Assembly (NCBI GenBank): GCA_019348265.1
Contig: JAHWJV010000196.1
Span: forward strand, 1 to 6,800
From: Gemmatimonadota bacterium
Lineage (GTDB): Bacteria; Gemmatimonadota; Gemmatimonadetes; Longimicrobiales; Longimicrobiaceae
Reading direction: 5' to 3'
DNA length: 6,800 nucleotides
The position numbers were made by a program, and so were the translations under genes. Of this stretch, positions 1-5,791 are shown piece by piece. Within the stretch, counting starts at the first letter, position 1; each line of letters opens with the position of its first letter. Under the pieces are notes generated by a model. The model had not been told where the DNA came from, searched no databases, and worked only from the letters and a program-made list of their open reading frames with translations.

Positions 1-507
1 CCGCTCGGCGCTCCGCAGGAGGGTCCGTGGAATGGTCCCACGGTGCTCCCCCGACCAGACGATCGGGCGGCCGTTCCTCTCCAGCACCGCGATGGCCGCG
101 ATCCCCGTCCGGTCCCGCACGTCACGCAAACGGGTGAAGGCGGAGCCCGGCACCACGGCCCTGCCGCGCACGATCGACGACGCCCCGAGGACCGCCTGCT
201 CAGCGCGGCCGACCACCTCGTCGAGCGCGGTGTTCAGGCGGGCCGCCGCGTCGCCTTCGATCTCCGCCCGCAGGTTTGACCAGTCGCGGGCGAGTGCCGT
301 CACCCGGAGCTGCGTCGCGAAGCCCAGGCCGACGGTGATCCACAACACCGCGGCGGTGGCGAGTGCCAGCCAGTTGCGCGCGAACCAGCTCCAGGCCGTC
401 GCACCCACGGCGGCTACCAGGAGCCAGATGGCCAGGAGCTGCGTGAGCCAGAACGCGATGGCAATACCCGCCGCCCAGCCACCCACCCACGCGACGCGTG
501 ACGTCAT
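1..507 (-). CDS. Putative membrane-bound sensor protein, N-terminal part (cut by window edge)
   Basis: The frame is open from an ATG at 507 down to base 1, giving 169 residues without a stop, so the gene continues outside the window. Residues about 8-38 and 46-65 are strongly hydrophobic and rich in Trp, Leu and Ala, which suggests two or three membrane segments close to the N-terminus. A soluble stretch follows: residues 74-115 look helical (DWSNLRAEIEGD and onward), then comes an alpha/beta-like stretch containing GIAAIAVLERNGRPIVWSGEH at about 135-155. The pattern of membrane segments, a helix and then a domain commenting on 'own name, own glycine-rich turn' resembles the input region of membrane sensor kinases or cyclases, but no kinase or other output domain is in view, so that function is only an inference. 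The codon pattern and protein composition are far more natural than those of the overlapping rightward frame. No clear ribosome binding site precedes the ATG. The gene is divergent from the creatininase-family gene, with 62 bases between the starts. Confidence 0.75.
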   Translation of the reverse strand, partial: MTSRVAWVGGWAAGIAIAFWLTQLLAIWLLVAAVGATAWSWFARNWLALATAAVLWITVGLGFATQLRVTALARDWSNLRAEIEGDAAARLNTALDEVVGRAEQAVLGASSIVRGRAVVPGSAFTRLRDVRDRTGIAAIAVLERNGRPIVWSGEHRGTIPRTLLRSAER

Positions 508-569
508 CGCTGACTGGCGCGGCGCTTGCGACTCCGGGGTACCCTCTTCCAGACGAGAAATCATTCCTT

Positions 570-1304
570 ATGTCTCAGTCGTCCCGCTCATGCCTGCTCA
601 CCGAGCTGTCATGGGTCGATGTTGCGGAGCACATCGCGCGCGACAGTCGCCTGATCGTTCCCATCGGCGCCTGCGATCAATACGGCCCTCATCTGCCGAT
701 AGGCGCGGGTACGCTGATCGCCGAAGCGGTCTCCCTGGAGCTGGCGCGGGACTTCGGCGTGCTGCGCGCTCCGACCCTCCCCTACGGAGTCAATCTTCCC
801 ACCGAGCGCTCCCACCCCGGCACCGCCGGCCTTCACGCGAAGAACCTTCACCGCGTACTGAACGACCTGCTCGCCTCCTGGGAGGACGATGGGTTCACCG
901 AGTTCATCCTCATCACCGCGCACCGGTACGACGTTCATATCGAGTCGATCGCGACGGTGAGCGGTACGGCGGCGAGGGTACGTGCGGTCGAGGTGCTCGG
1001 GATCGACTTCTCCCACGTCGTCGAGGGTGTCGGCGGGCGCGAGCACGGAGGAGAAGTGCTCACCTCCTTGATGCTCCACCTCTACCCCAATCGCGTCGAT
1101 TTGGCCCGGGCGGCGGATTACCGGCCAGCCGGCGAGGGGGAAAGCCGCACCTGGCGTCTGCGGAGGCTACCCCCGGAATCGCATGGACTCGTCGGCGAAC
1201 CCACGCTCGCGACCGCGGAAAAAGGACGCCTCATATTCGAGCACATCCTGCAGCGAGTCCGCGCGCGAGTCTTCCTGGCCCCGGAAGACGACGCCGAGCC
1301 CTGA
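570..1304 (+). CDS. Creatininase-family protein with altered metal-binding residues
   Basis: The 244-residue product matches the creatininase / creatinine amidohydrolase family (PF02633), whose members hydrolyse cyclic or linear amides with two bound metals, normally in the cytoplasm. Visible signatures are the stretch around residues 31-48 (PIGACDQYGPHLPIGAGT), a family-like ITAH at 115-118, HGGEVLTS at 159-166 and a C-terminal PTLATAEKG at 211-219. The length is close to the usual 240-260. However, the family motif EQHGPHLPLxTD reads DQYGPHLPIGAG here, so the usual Glu, His and Asp ligands become Asp36, Tyr38 and Gly47. The usual NGHGGN is AHRYDV and the Glu before Thr-Ser in the HAGExETS motif is Leu164. 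His118 and His159 remain. The protein may be a non-catalytic or repurposed homologue. The ATG at 570 was chosen because it places the first motif at the normal distance from the N-terminus; an in-frame ATG at 498 would add 24 atypical residues and overlap the divergent gene. No cofactor-maturation genes lie nearby. Confidence 0.85.
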   Translation: MSQSSRSCLLTELSWVDVAEHIARDSRLIVPIGACDQYGPHLPIGAGTLIAEAVSLELARDFGVLRAPTLPYGVNLPTERSHPGTAGLHAKNLHRVLNDLLASWEDDGFTEFILITAHRYDVHIESIATVSGTAARVRAVEVLGIDFSHVVEGVGGREHGGEVLTSLMLHLYPNRVDLARAADYRPAGEGESRTWRLRRLPPESHGLVGEPTLATAEKGRLIFEHILQRVRARVFLAPEDDAEP

Positions 1305-1314
1305 GAAACCAATA

Positions 1315-1328
1315 ACCCTCCGGAGGGT
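1315..1328. repeat. 14-base perfect palindrome after the creatininase-family gene
   Basis: The sequence ACCCTCCGGAGGGT is its own reverse complement and starts 10 bases after the stop codon at 1304. As RNA it could form a 5-bp stem with a CCGG loop. No T-run follows, so it is a poor intrinsic terminator. It could equally be a protein-binding site or chance in GC-rich DNA. Confidence 0.4.
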
Positions 1329-1346
1329 ATCTCAAAGGAGCCCGCG

Positions 1347-1364
1347 CGGCCAGGTCCCTGGCCG
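1347..1364 (+). repeat. Perfect 8-bp inverted repeat (hairpin) before the secreted-protein gene
   Basis: CGGCCAGG at 1347-1354 is repeated inverted as CCTGGCCG at 1357-1364 with only TC between, so the realistic RNA hairpin has about 7 bp and a four-base loop. It sits just upstream of the alternative start at 1371 and is not followed by a T-run. It may be a factor-dependent 3' end for the creatininase-family gene, a leader hairpin for the next gene, or a chance result of high GC content. Confidence 0.4.
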
Positions 1365-1381
1365 GCTCGGATGCCGATCAC

Positions 1382-1387
1382 AAAGGA
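1382..1387 (+). promoter_or_regulatory. Candidate ribosome binding site deciding the start of the secreted protein
   Basis: AAAGGA lies 4 bases before the ATG at 1392 and 1 base before the ATG at 1389. It favours these two adjacent start codons over the in-frame ATG at 1371, which has no purine-rich sequence at a suitable distance. The spacing is short, so the support is moderate. Confidence 0.4.
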
Positions 1388-1388
1388 A

Positions 1389-2096
1389 ATGATGAGACTC
1401 CCGCAGAAGCTAGGAGTGGCCGTGCTGGTTGCGGCGCTGCCGCTGGCCTCCACCACCGCCCGCGCGCAAACCGGGGGTGGAGACCAGGGAACGTTCCAGG
1501 TCCTCATCGGCGGCCGCCCTGTCGGCAGCGAAGAGTTCACCATCCAGGAGACCGGCGCGGGCGAGAACACGGAGATCGTCGCCTCGGGCCGGGTATCTCT
1601 GCGACTCCCCACCGGCAGCCTCGAGCTCTCGCCGCGCCTGCGTACGACCGGGTTCCAGGCTCAACCCGTCAGCTACCAGGTCGACATCGGGGGATCGTCG
1701 CCGCAGAAGATCGTCGGCACGCTCGGCAATGGGCGCTTCAGCGCCCGAATCGTGACCCAGACCGGCGAACAGCTTCGCGAATACGTCGCCGCCAACGGCG
1801 GCGTGGTACTGGATGAAGGGCTCGCGCACCATTATTACTTCATCGCTCGGCGCCTGCGCGACGGCCGCGTCCCGATCCTCGTTCCGCGCGAGAACCGGCA
1901 GGTCATGGCGACCGTGCGCTCCCGGGGGGAAGAGCGCGTGCAGATCGGCTCGAAGACGGTGCCGCTGTTCCGTCTGGTGGTCGTCCCGGACGGAGGAGAG
2001 GAGCGACACGTCTGGGTGGATGCGCTGAGCCGCGTCATCAAGGTGGAGATTCCCGCCCGCGACTACTCGGCAGTCCGAACCGCGGTACCCGACTGA
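1389..2096 (+). CDS. Secreted beta-rich protein of unknown function (DUF3108/DUF6134-like)
   Basis: The product is 235 residues from the ATG at 1389. Residues 1-26 form a classical signal peptide: a basic start (MMRLPQK), a hydrophobic core (LGVAVLVAALPLA) and an ARA-Q cleavage site, so it is probably exported to the periplasm. The mature part has no catalytic motif I recognise and is built of alternating polar and hydrophobic strands. These include FQVLIGGRPVGSEEFTI at 36-52, a short HHYYFIARRL at 147-156 and a closing VWVDALSRVIKVEIPARDY at 208-226. This style resembles periplasmic DUF3108/DUF6134 or LolA-like one-sided beta sheets that bind lipids or other greasy ligands; the family assignment is from memory and tentative. 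No cysteine is present in the mature part. The start could also be 1371 or 1392; all give the same mature protein. It is followed 30 bases later by the Yip1-like gene, suggesting co-transcription. Confidence 0.8.
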   Translation: MMRLPQKLGVAVLVAALPLASTTARAQTGGGDQGTFQVLIGGRPVGSEEFTIQETGAGENTEIVASGRVSLRLPTGSLELSPRLRTTGFQAQPVSYQVDIGGSSPQKIVGTLGNGRFSARIVTQTGEQLREYVAANGGVVLDEGLAHHYYFIARRLRDGRVPILVPRENRQVMATVRSRGEERVQIGSKTVPLFRLVVVPDGGEERHVWVDALSRVIKVEIPARDYSAVRTAVPD

Positions 2097-2126
2097 GCTT
2101 AAACGCTGTCCCGCCCGCATAGCTCC

Positions 2127-2849
2127 TTGTCAGCTTCATCTCTGTCCAGCCAGCCCCATGAGCACCTCGGGCTCCGCGACGACGCCGCTCCGGGGCTCTG
2201 GACGCGCGTAGCGCAGACCTTCGTCTCCCCCGCGCGGCTCTTCATCGGGTTCAACGACGCGAGCCCGTGGATCGGCGTACTGGCGATCTCGACACTCGTG
2301 GCGATGCTGGCAGCCGTGTTCCTCCCACCCGAGTATTTCCTCGAACGTATGGACGGTGCCGTCACCAGGCTGGGCAAGCCGGTGGAGATCACCTCCCCTC
2401 CGGGCGAGATCGTTCGCTGGGGCCGGTACCTGGAGCTCCTGAGCGCGCTGGCGGCCCACCCGATGATCGCCTTTGGAGTGGCCGGACTCCTCACGCTGGT
2501 TTTCAGCGTGATCGGCCGTGGCCGTGCCTCCTTTCGGCAGTATCTGGCGGTGGCGTCGCACGCCCTTCTCATCCCTGCGCTGGGCACCATCGTAGGCATC
2601 GCGATGCGCCTCGCGACGGGTGACCCGTGGGCCCAGCCGACGGTCGCCACGGTCCTATCCTTCACCGGTCCGGCCATCGCGGGCAACGCGTTCCTCGACA
2701 GCCTCAACGTGTTCTCGCTGTGGATGCTCTTCGTCCTCGGCGTCGCGGTGGCGGTGCTGGACGGACGCGCGTCATGGGTCCGCCCGGCTGCGGCTCTGCT
2801 GGGCATCTACCTGCTTCTCGCGGGAGCTTCGGTCCTGATCGCGAGCTAG
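2127..2849 (+). CDS. Yip1-like five-helix integral membrane protein
   Basis: The 240-residue product has a polar N-terminus with the short element VAQTFVSPARLFIGF (28-42), which resembles the beginning of bacterial Yip1-domain proteins (PF04893). Five hydrophobic segments follow at about 48-66, 112-130, 140-162, 194-213 and 216-238, with a soluble loop at 67-110 containing PPEYFLERMDG. Five helices is the usual number for the family. Bacterial Yip1 proteins have no firmly established function; they are inner-membrane proteins often next to transport genes, and no enzyme motif is visible here. The start is TTG at 2127, because no in-frame ATG or GTG occurs upstream before the stop at 2100-2102; the ATG at 2158 is in another frame. 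No convincing ribosome binding site is seen, which fits translation coupled to the gene ending at 2096. The next gene starts 109 bases downstream. Confidence 0.75.
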   Translation: MSASSLSSQPHEHLGLRDDAAPGLWTRVAQTFVSPARLFIGFNDASPWIGVLAISTLVAMLAAVFLPPEYFLERMDGAVTRLGKPVEITSPPGEIVRWGRYLELLSALAAHPMIAFGVAGLLTLVFSVIGRGRASFRQYLAVASHALLIPALGTIVGIAMRLATGDPWAQPTVATVLSFTGPAIAGNAFLDSLNVFSLWMLFVLGVAVAVLDGRASWVRPAAALLGIYLLLAGASVLIAS

Positions 2850-2885
2850 GCTCTCGGGCAAGTCCCGCTGAAACTTCCCGCTCCG

Positions 2886-2911
2886 ACCGGCCGTAAGGAT
2901 GCTCGGCCGGT
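2886..2911 (+). repeat. 8-bp inverted repeat with 10-base loop between the Yip1-like and TolC genes
   Basis: ACCGGCCG at 2886-2893 is matched by its inverted copy CGGCCGGT at 2904-2911, with a 10-base spacer TAAGGATGCT. It lies 36 bases after the Yip1-like stop and 47 bases before the TolC start. It has no T-run, so if it is a terminator it is not of the intrinsic type. Its position upstream of the efflux operon also suits an operator for a dimeric repressor. Nothing here distinguishes the two options. Confidence 0.45.
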
Positions 2912-2947
2912 TACCCGGTACCCTCCCCATCGGTGCAGTCCACACAC

Positions 2948-2952
2948 AGGAG
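2948..2952 (+). promoter_or_regulatory. Ribosome binding site deciding the GTG start of the TolC protein
   Basis: AGGAG lies 6 bases before the GTG at 2959. This is the clearest Shine-Dalgarno site in the window. The in-frame ATG at 2899 sits inside the spacer of the inverted repeat and has only a weak purine run, and would put 20 extra residues ahead of a normal signal peptide. Confidence 0.7.
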
Positions 2953-2958
2953 CTCCAC

Positions 2959-4479
2959 GTGATTCCAGCATTCATCCGCACGGGTGTACGCCCCCTCCGG
3001 TTGGCCGCGGCCGTGCTCGCGTTCAGCCTGATCGGGCAGCGCGCGGTGGCCGCCCAGACGCAGGTCGCTCCGACAACGCTCTCGCTCGAACAGGCGCTAG
3101 CGCTGGCGAAGGAGAACAACCCCGCCTTCCTGCAGCAGCGAAACGACGTCGACGTCGCGCGCTCCTCGGTGCGGTCCGCCTACGGCAACCTCCTTCCGAC
3201 GCTCGACGCCAGCACCGGGTACGGGTACACGGCCGCGGGAGAGGCTCGGTTCGGATCTGTAGGCTTCGGCGCGCAACCGGAGGTCTACTCGTCGAGTTAT
3301 GCGCTCAGCATGAACATGTCGGTCGACGGCGCCACGCTGCTGCAGCCGTCGGTGCAGCGATCGCAGAAGCGCGCGACCGAGCGCAGGGTCGAGGGCGCCG
3401 CGGCGGGTCTGGAAGCGCAGGTGAGTCAACAGTACCTATCGGTCCTCCAGGCGCGCGAGCTGGTGGCGCAGGCGGAGCGGGAGGTGGCACGAACGGCGGA
3501 ATACGTCCGGCTAGCTGAAGCGCAGCTCGAGGTCGGCGCTGGCACCCCGCTGAACGTCCGCACGGCTCAGGTCACCCGCGGCCAGGCCGAGGTCAGCCTG
3601 ATCCAGGCGAGGAACACGGCCGACATCGCGGCGCTCACCCTGGGGCAGATGATCGGGGTTGCGCTGGACCCGTCGGTGCAGCTGACGACCCGCTTCACCA
3701 TCTTCGAGCCGACCTGGCAGGCGGATGCGCTGGTGCAGATGGCCCTGGAGAACAACCCCGCTCTGCTCGCCGCGAAGGCGAGCACGGAAGCGGCGCGTAC
3801 AAGCATCCAGGCGGCGAGGTCGAGCTACCTTCCCCGCATCGGTTTGAGCGTCGGCGTGCGCGGCTACGTTCAGGAAGCGGGCAACCTCAACTCGCTGGTC
3901 CAGCAGCAGCTCCAGGGACTGGGGCAGCAGTTCGAGACCTGCAACCTCAACAACGACCTGCGTCAGCTGGTGGGTCGCACTCCGGCGAACTGCGGGATGT
4001 TCAACCCGTCGGATCCCTCGGTGGTGGACGGGTTGCGGAGGCAGATGGAGTCGCGGAACAGCGGGTTCCCCTTCAGCTACAACCGGCAACCGCTCTCCGC
4101 CTCACTCTCCTTCTCGCTGCCGGTCTTCCAGGGCTTCAGCCGGCAGCTGCAGGTGGATCAGGCCAAGGCGTCCGCGTCCGATGCCCAGCAGCAGGTGCGT
4201 GGGGAAGAGCTGCGGCTTCGCCAGGAGGTGAACACCGCCGTGCGCAATCTCCGGGCGGCGTACGAGACCGCTCGCCTTCAGGAGCAGGTCCGGGCCAACG
4301 CGGCCGAGAGCCTCCGTCTGGCGCAGGAGCGTTTCCGCTTCGGCGCGGCCAACTCGATCGAGGTGACGGATGCTCAGACGAGGCTCGCCAGCACCGAGCA
4401 GGCGCAGATCGACGCGGTCTACGTGTTCCACAAGTCGCTGGCCGCGCTCGAGGCGCTGGTCGGTCAATCTCTCCGATGA
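2959..4479 (+). CDS. TolC-family outer-membrane efflux channel
   Basis: From the GTG at 2959 the product is 506 residues. It belongs to the outer-membrane efflux protein family (PF02321, two repeats), whose trimers form a barrel in the outer membrane and a long helical tunnel in the periplasm. Residues 1-32 are a signal peptide ending AVAA-Q. The first repeat begins with LSLEQALALA (41-50), with barrel strands near 81-91 and 111-122; the second begins near 256, with strands near 293-304 and 378-390. The C-terminal family motif RFRFGAANSIEVTDAQTRL is at 458-476. The helices are Gln-, Ala- and Arg-rich as usual. The odd part is the stretch 305-377, which joins the two strands of the second repeat and should face outside the cell: it is about 70 residues and contains the only two cysteines that I see (Cys328 and Cys345), likely a disulfide. 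The adaptor gene begins 4 bases after the stop, so the two are co-expressed. No substrate can be inferred. Confidence 0.93.
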   Translation: MIPAFIRTGVRPLRLAAAVLAFSLIGQRAVAAQTQVAPTTLSLEQALALAKENNPAFLQQRNDVDVARSSVRSAYGNLLPTLDASTGYGYTAAGEARFGSVGFGAQPEVYSSSYALSMNMSVDGATLLQPSVQRSQKRATERRVEGAAAGLEAQVSQQYLSVLQARELVAQAEREVARTAEYVRLAEAQLEVGAGTPLNVRTAQVTRGQAEVSLIQARNTADIAALTLGQMIGVALDPSVQLTTRFTIFEPTWQADALVQMALENNPALLAAKASTEAARTSIQAARSSYLPRIGLSVGVRGYVQEAGNLNSLVQQQLQGLGQQFETCNLNNDLRQLVGRTPANCGMFNPSDPSVVDGLRRQMESRNSGFPFSYNRQPLSASLSFSLPVFQGFSRQLQVDQAKASASDAQQQVRGEELRLRQEVNTAVRNLRAAYETARLQEQVRANAAESLRLAQERFRFGAANSIEVTDAQTRLASTEQAQIDAVYVFHKSLAALEALVGQSLR

Positions 4480-4483
4480 ATCC

Positions 4484-5791
4484 ATGACCAAGCGCGGCAA
4501 GATCATCAGCGGCGTACTCGGGGTAGTCGCGCTGGCGGGCGCCGGCGGCGTAGGGCTCGCCTCGAGCCGGGACAAGGGAGTGGAGGTTCGCACGGAGACG
4601 ATCACAACCCGGGACCTCGTCTCGGTCGTGACCGCCAGCGGCGTCATCCAGCCGAAGCGGAAGGTCGACATCTCCGCGGACATCTCGGGTCGCGTGATCC
4701 AGGTGGCGGTGATCGAGGGGCAGACCGTCAATCGCGGCGATCTGCTGATCCGGATCGACCCGACGCAGTTCGAGGCGCTGGTGCGCAGGTCGGAGGCGGC
4801 GGTGGCGCAGGCGCGGGCGCAAGCCGCACAGGCGCGGGCGAACCTGGCGCAGGCGGAAAACGCGGCGCGGCGTGCGGAGCAGTTGTCCGCCGGCGACCGG
4901 CTCATCTCGAACCAGGAGCTGGAGCAGGCGCGTACGCATCTGCGCGTGGCGCAGGCTCAGGACGAGGCGGCGCGCTTCGGCGTCTCGCAGACGGAGGCCT
5001 CGCTCAGCGAGGCTCGCGAGACGCTGCGGAAGACCACCATCGTCTCACCCATGGCGGGCCGCGTCACGCGCCTCAACATCGACGAGGGCGAGACCGCGGT
5101 CGTCGGGACTATGAACAACGCCGGCTCGCTGCTCCTCACCGTCGCGGATCTCAGCGTGATGGAGGCGAGCGTGAAGGTCGACGAGACGGACGTGCCGCGC
5201 ATCAGCCACGGCGACAGCGCGACGCTGAAAATCGACGCGTTCCCGAACCAGGTCTTCACCGGTCGGGTGACGCGCATCTCGAACAGCGCCATTCAGGGCC
5301 CCATGGGCGGGAACACGTCGACTCAGCAGGCGGTGGACTTCGAGGTCATCATCACGCTCAACGTTCCGCCCGCCGAGCTGCGCCCCGACCTTTCCGCCAC
5401 CGCAGACATCGTGACCGACGCCCGGAACCGGGTTACCACGGTGCCCATCATCGCGGTAACGGTCCGCGATCCGGACGGGAAGAAGATCCTGGGCGGCGAC
5501 GAGGACGAGGATGCACCGCCGGGGCAGGAGGAGGCGAAGGACCCGGAGGCGAGCGCCGCGGAGACGGAGGGCGTGTTCGTCGCCCGCGGAGGCAAGGCCG
5601 AGTTCATCCCCGTGCAGGTGGGGATCGCGGGCGACCGCTACTTCGAGGTGATCGAGGGGCTGCAGGTGGGCGACACGGTGGTCGCGGGCCCTTACGGCGC
5701 GGTGCGCGACCTGGAGGACGGCGACCCGATCCGGACTCCGGCGGCCCCGGTTGCGAAGCGCCGGTCCGCCGTAACCAAGGGGGCTAAGTGA
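4484..5791 (+). CDS. macA: Periplasmic adaptor (membrane fusion protein) of a MacAB-type efflux pump
   Basis: The 435-residue product is a HlyD/MacA-type adaptor that bridges an inner-membrane transporter and the TolC channel. Residues 6-26 are a hydrophobic N-terminal anchor without a lipobox cysteine. Then come a first lipoyl half around 50-96 (SGRVIQVAVIEGQTVNRGD at 68-86), a coiled-coil hairpin at about 97-183 made of Ala, Gln, Arg and Glu (turn near the GDRLISNQEL at 137-146), and a second lipoyl half at 185-207 (SPMAGRVTRLNIDEGET). A beta barrel (about 220-312) and a membrane-proximal domain (about 316-415) complete it. An acidic, Pro/Ala-rich insert at 338-363 lies inside the membrane-proximal domain. 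The ATG at 4484 is chosen over an upstream in-frame ATG at 4370, which would code for 38 Arg/Ser-rich residues inside the TolC gene. The stop overlaps the ATPase start as GTGA. The gene symbol reflects family and order; the true substrate is unknown. Confidence 0.92.
   Translation: MTKRGKIISGVLGVVALAGAGGVGLASSRDKGVEVRTETITTRDLVSVVTASGVIQPKRKVDISADISGRVIQVAVIEGQTVNRGDLLIRIDPTQFEALVRRSEAAVAQARAQAAQARANLAQAENAARRAEQLSAGDRLISNQELEQARTHLRVAQAQDEAARFGVSQTEASLSEARETLRKTTIVSPMAGRVTRLNIDEGETAVVGTMNNAGSLLLTVADLSVMEASVKVDETDVPRISHGDSATLKIDAFPNQVFTGRVTRISNSAIQGPMGGNTSTQQAVDFEVIITLNVPPAELRPDLSATADIVTDARNRVTTVPIIAVTVRDPDGKKILGGDEDEDAPPGQEEAKDPEASAAETEGVFVARGGKAEFIPVQVGIAGDRYFEVIEGLQVGDTVVAGPYGAVRDLEDGDPIRTPAAPVAKRRSAVTKGAK
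5777..5783 (+). promoter_or_regulatory. Ribosome binding site for the ATPase gene, inside the adaptor gene
   Basis: AAGGGGG lies 4 bases before the GTG at 5788, inside the last codons of the adaptor gene. Together with the GTGA overlap it supports coupled translation of adaptor and ATPase. A second purine run, GAGGGGG, precedes the in-frame ATG at 5821, so a shorter product is also possible. Confidence 0.5.

Noticed and set aside
32..1315. A 427-codon open frame on the + strand crossing both the leftward gene and the creatininase-family gene
   Set aside because: The translation is dominated by Arg, Ser and Pro with no domain or hydrophobic pattern, and it overlaps two genes with clear protein signatures. 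Long spurious frames are common in GC-rich DNA.
1315..1364. Intrinsic terminator after the creatininase-family gene
   Set aside because: The stems are present but no run of T follows either of them.
2099..2806. A 235-codon open frame on the - strand opposite the Yip1-like gene
   Set aside because: The translation is low in hydrophobic structure and rich in Arg, Thr, Ser and Ala; the + strand frame has five clean membrane segments.
2899..2958. Upstream ATG start for the TolC protein
   Set aside because: The GTG at 2959 has AGGAG at a good distance and begins directly with a normal signal peptide, while the ATG at 2899 lies within the inverted-repeat spacer.
4370..4483. Upstream ATG start for the adaptor
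   Set aside because: The added 38 residues are an out-of-frame reading of the TolC gene and would bury the N-terminal membrane anchor.
4803..4860. Apparent short tandem repeat of GCGCAGGCGCGGGC-like units
   Set aside because: It is the coding sequence of the Ala/Gln/Arg coiled-coil hairpin of the adaptor, where heptad-like protein repetition is expected.
4102..4905. Two overlapping 267-codon open frames on the - strand opposite the TolC and adaptor genes
   Set aside because: Both are Arg/Ala/Ser-rich or Arg/Pro-rich shadows of well-recognised genes on the + strand.
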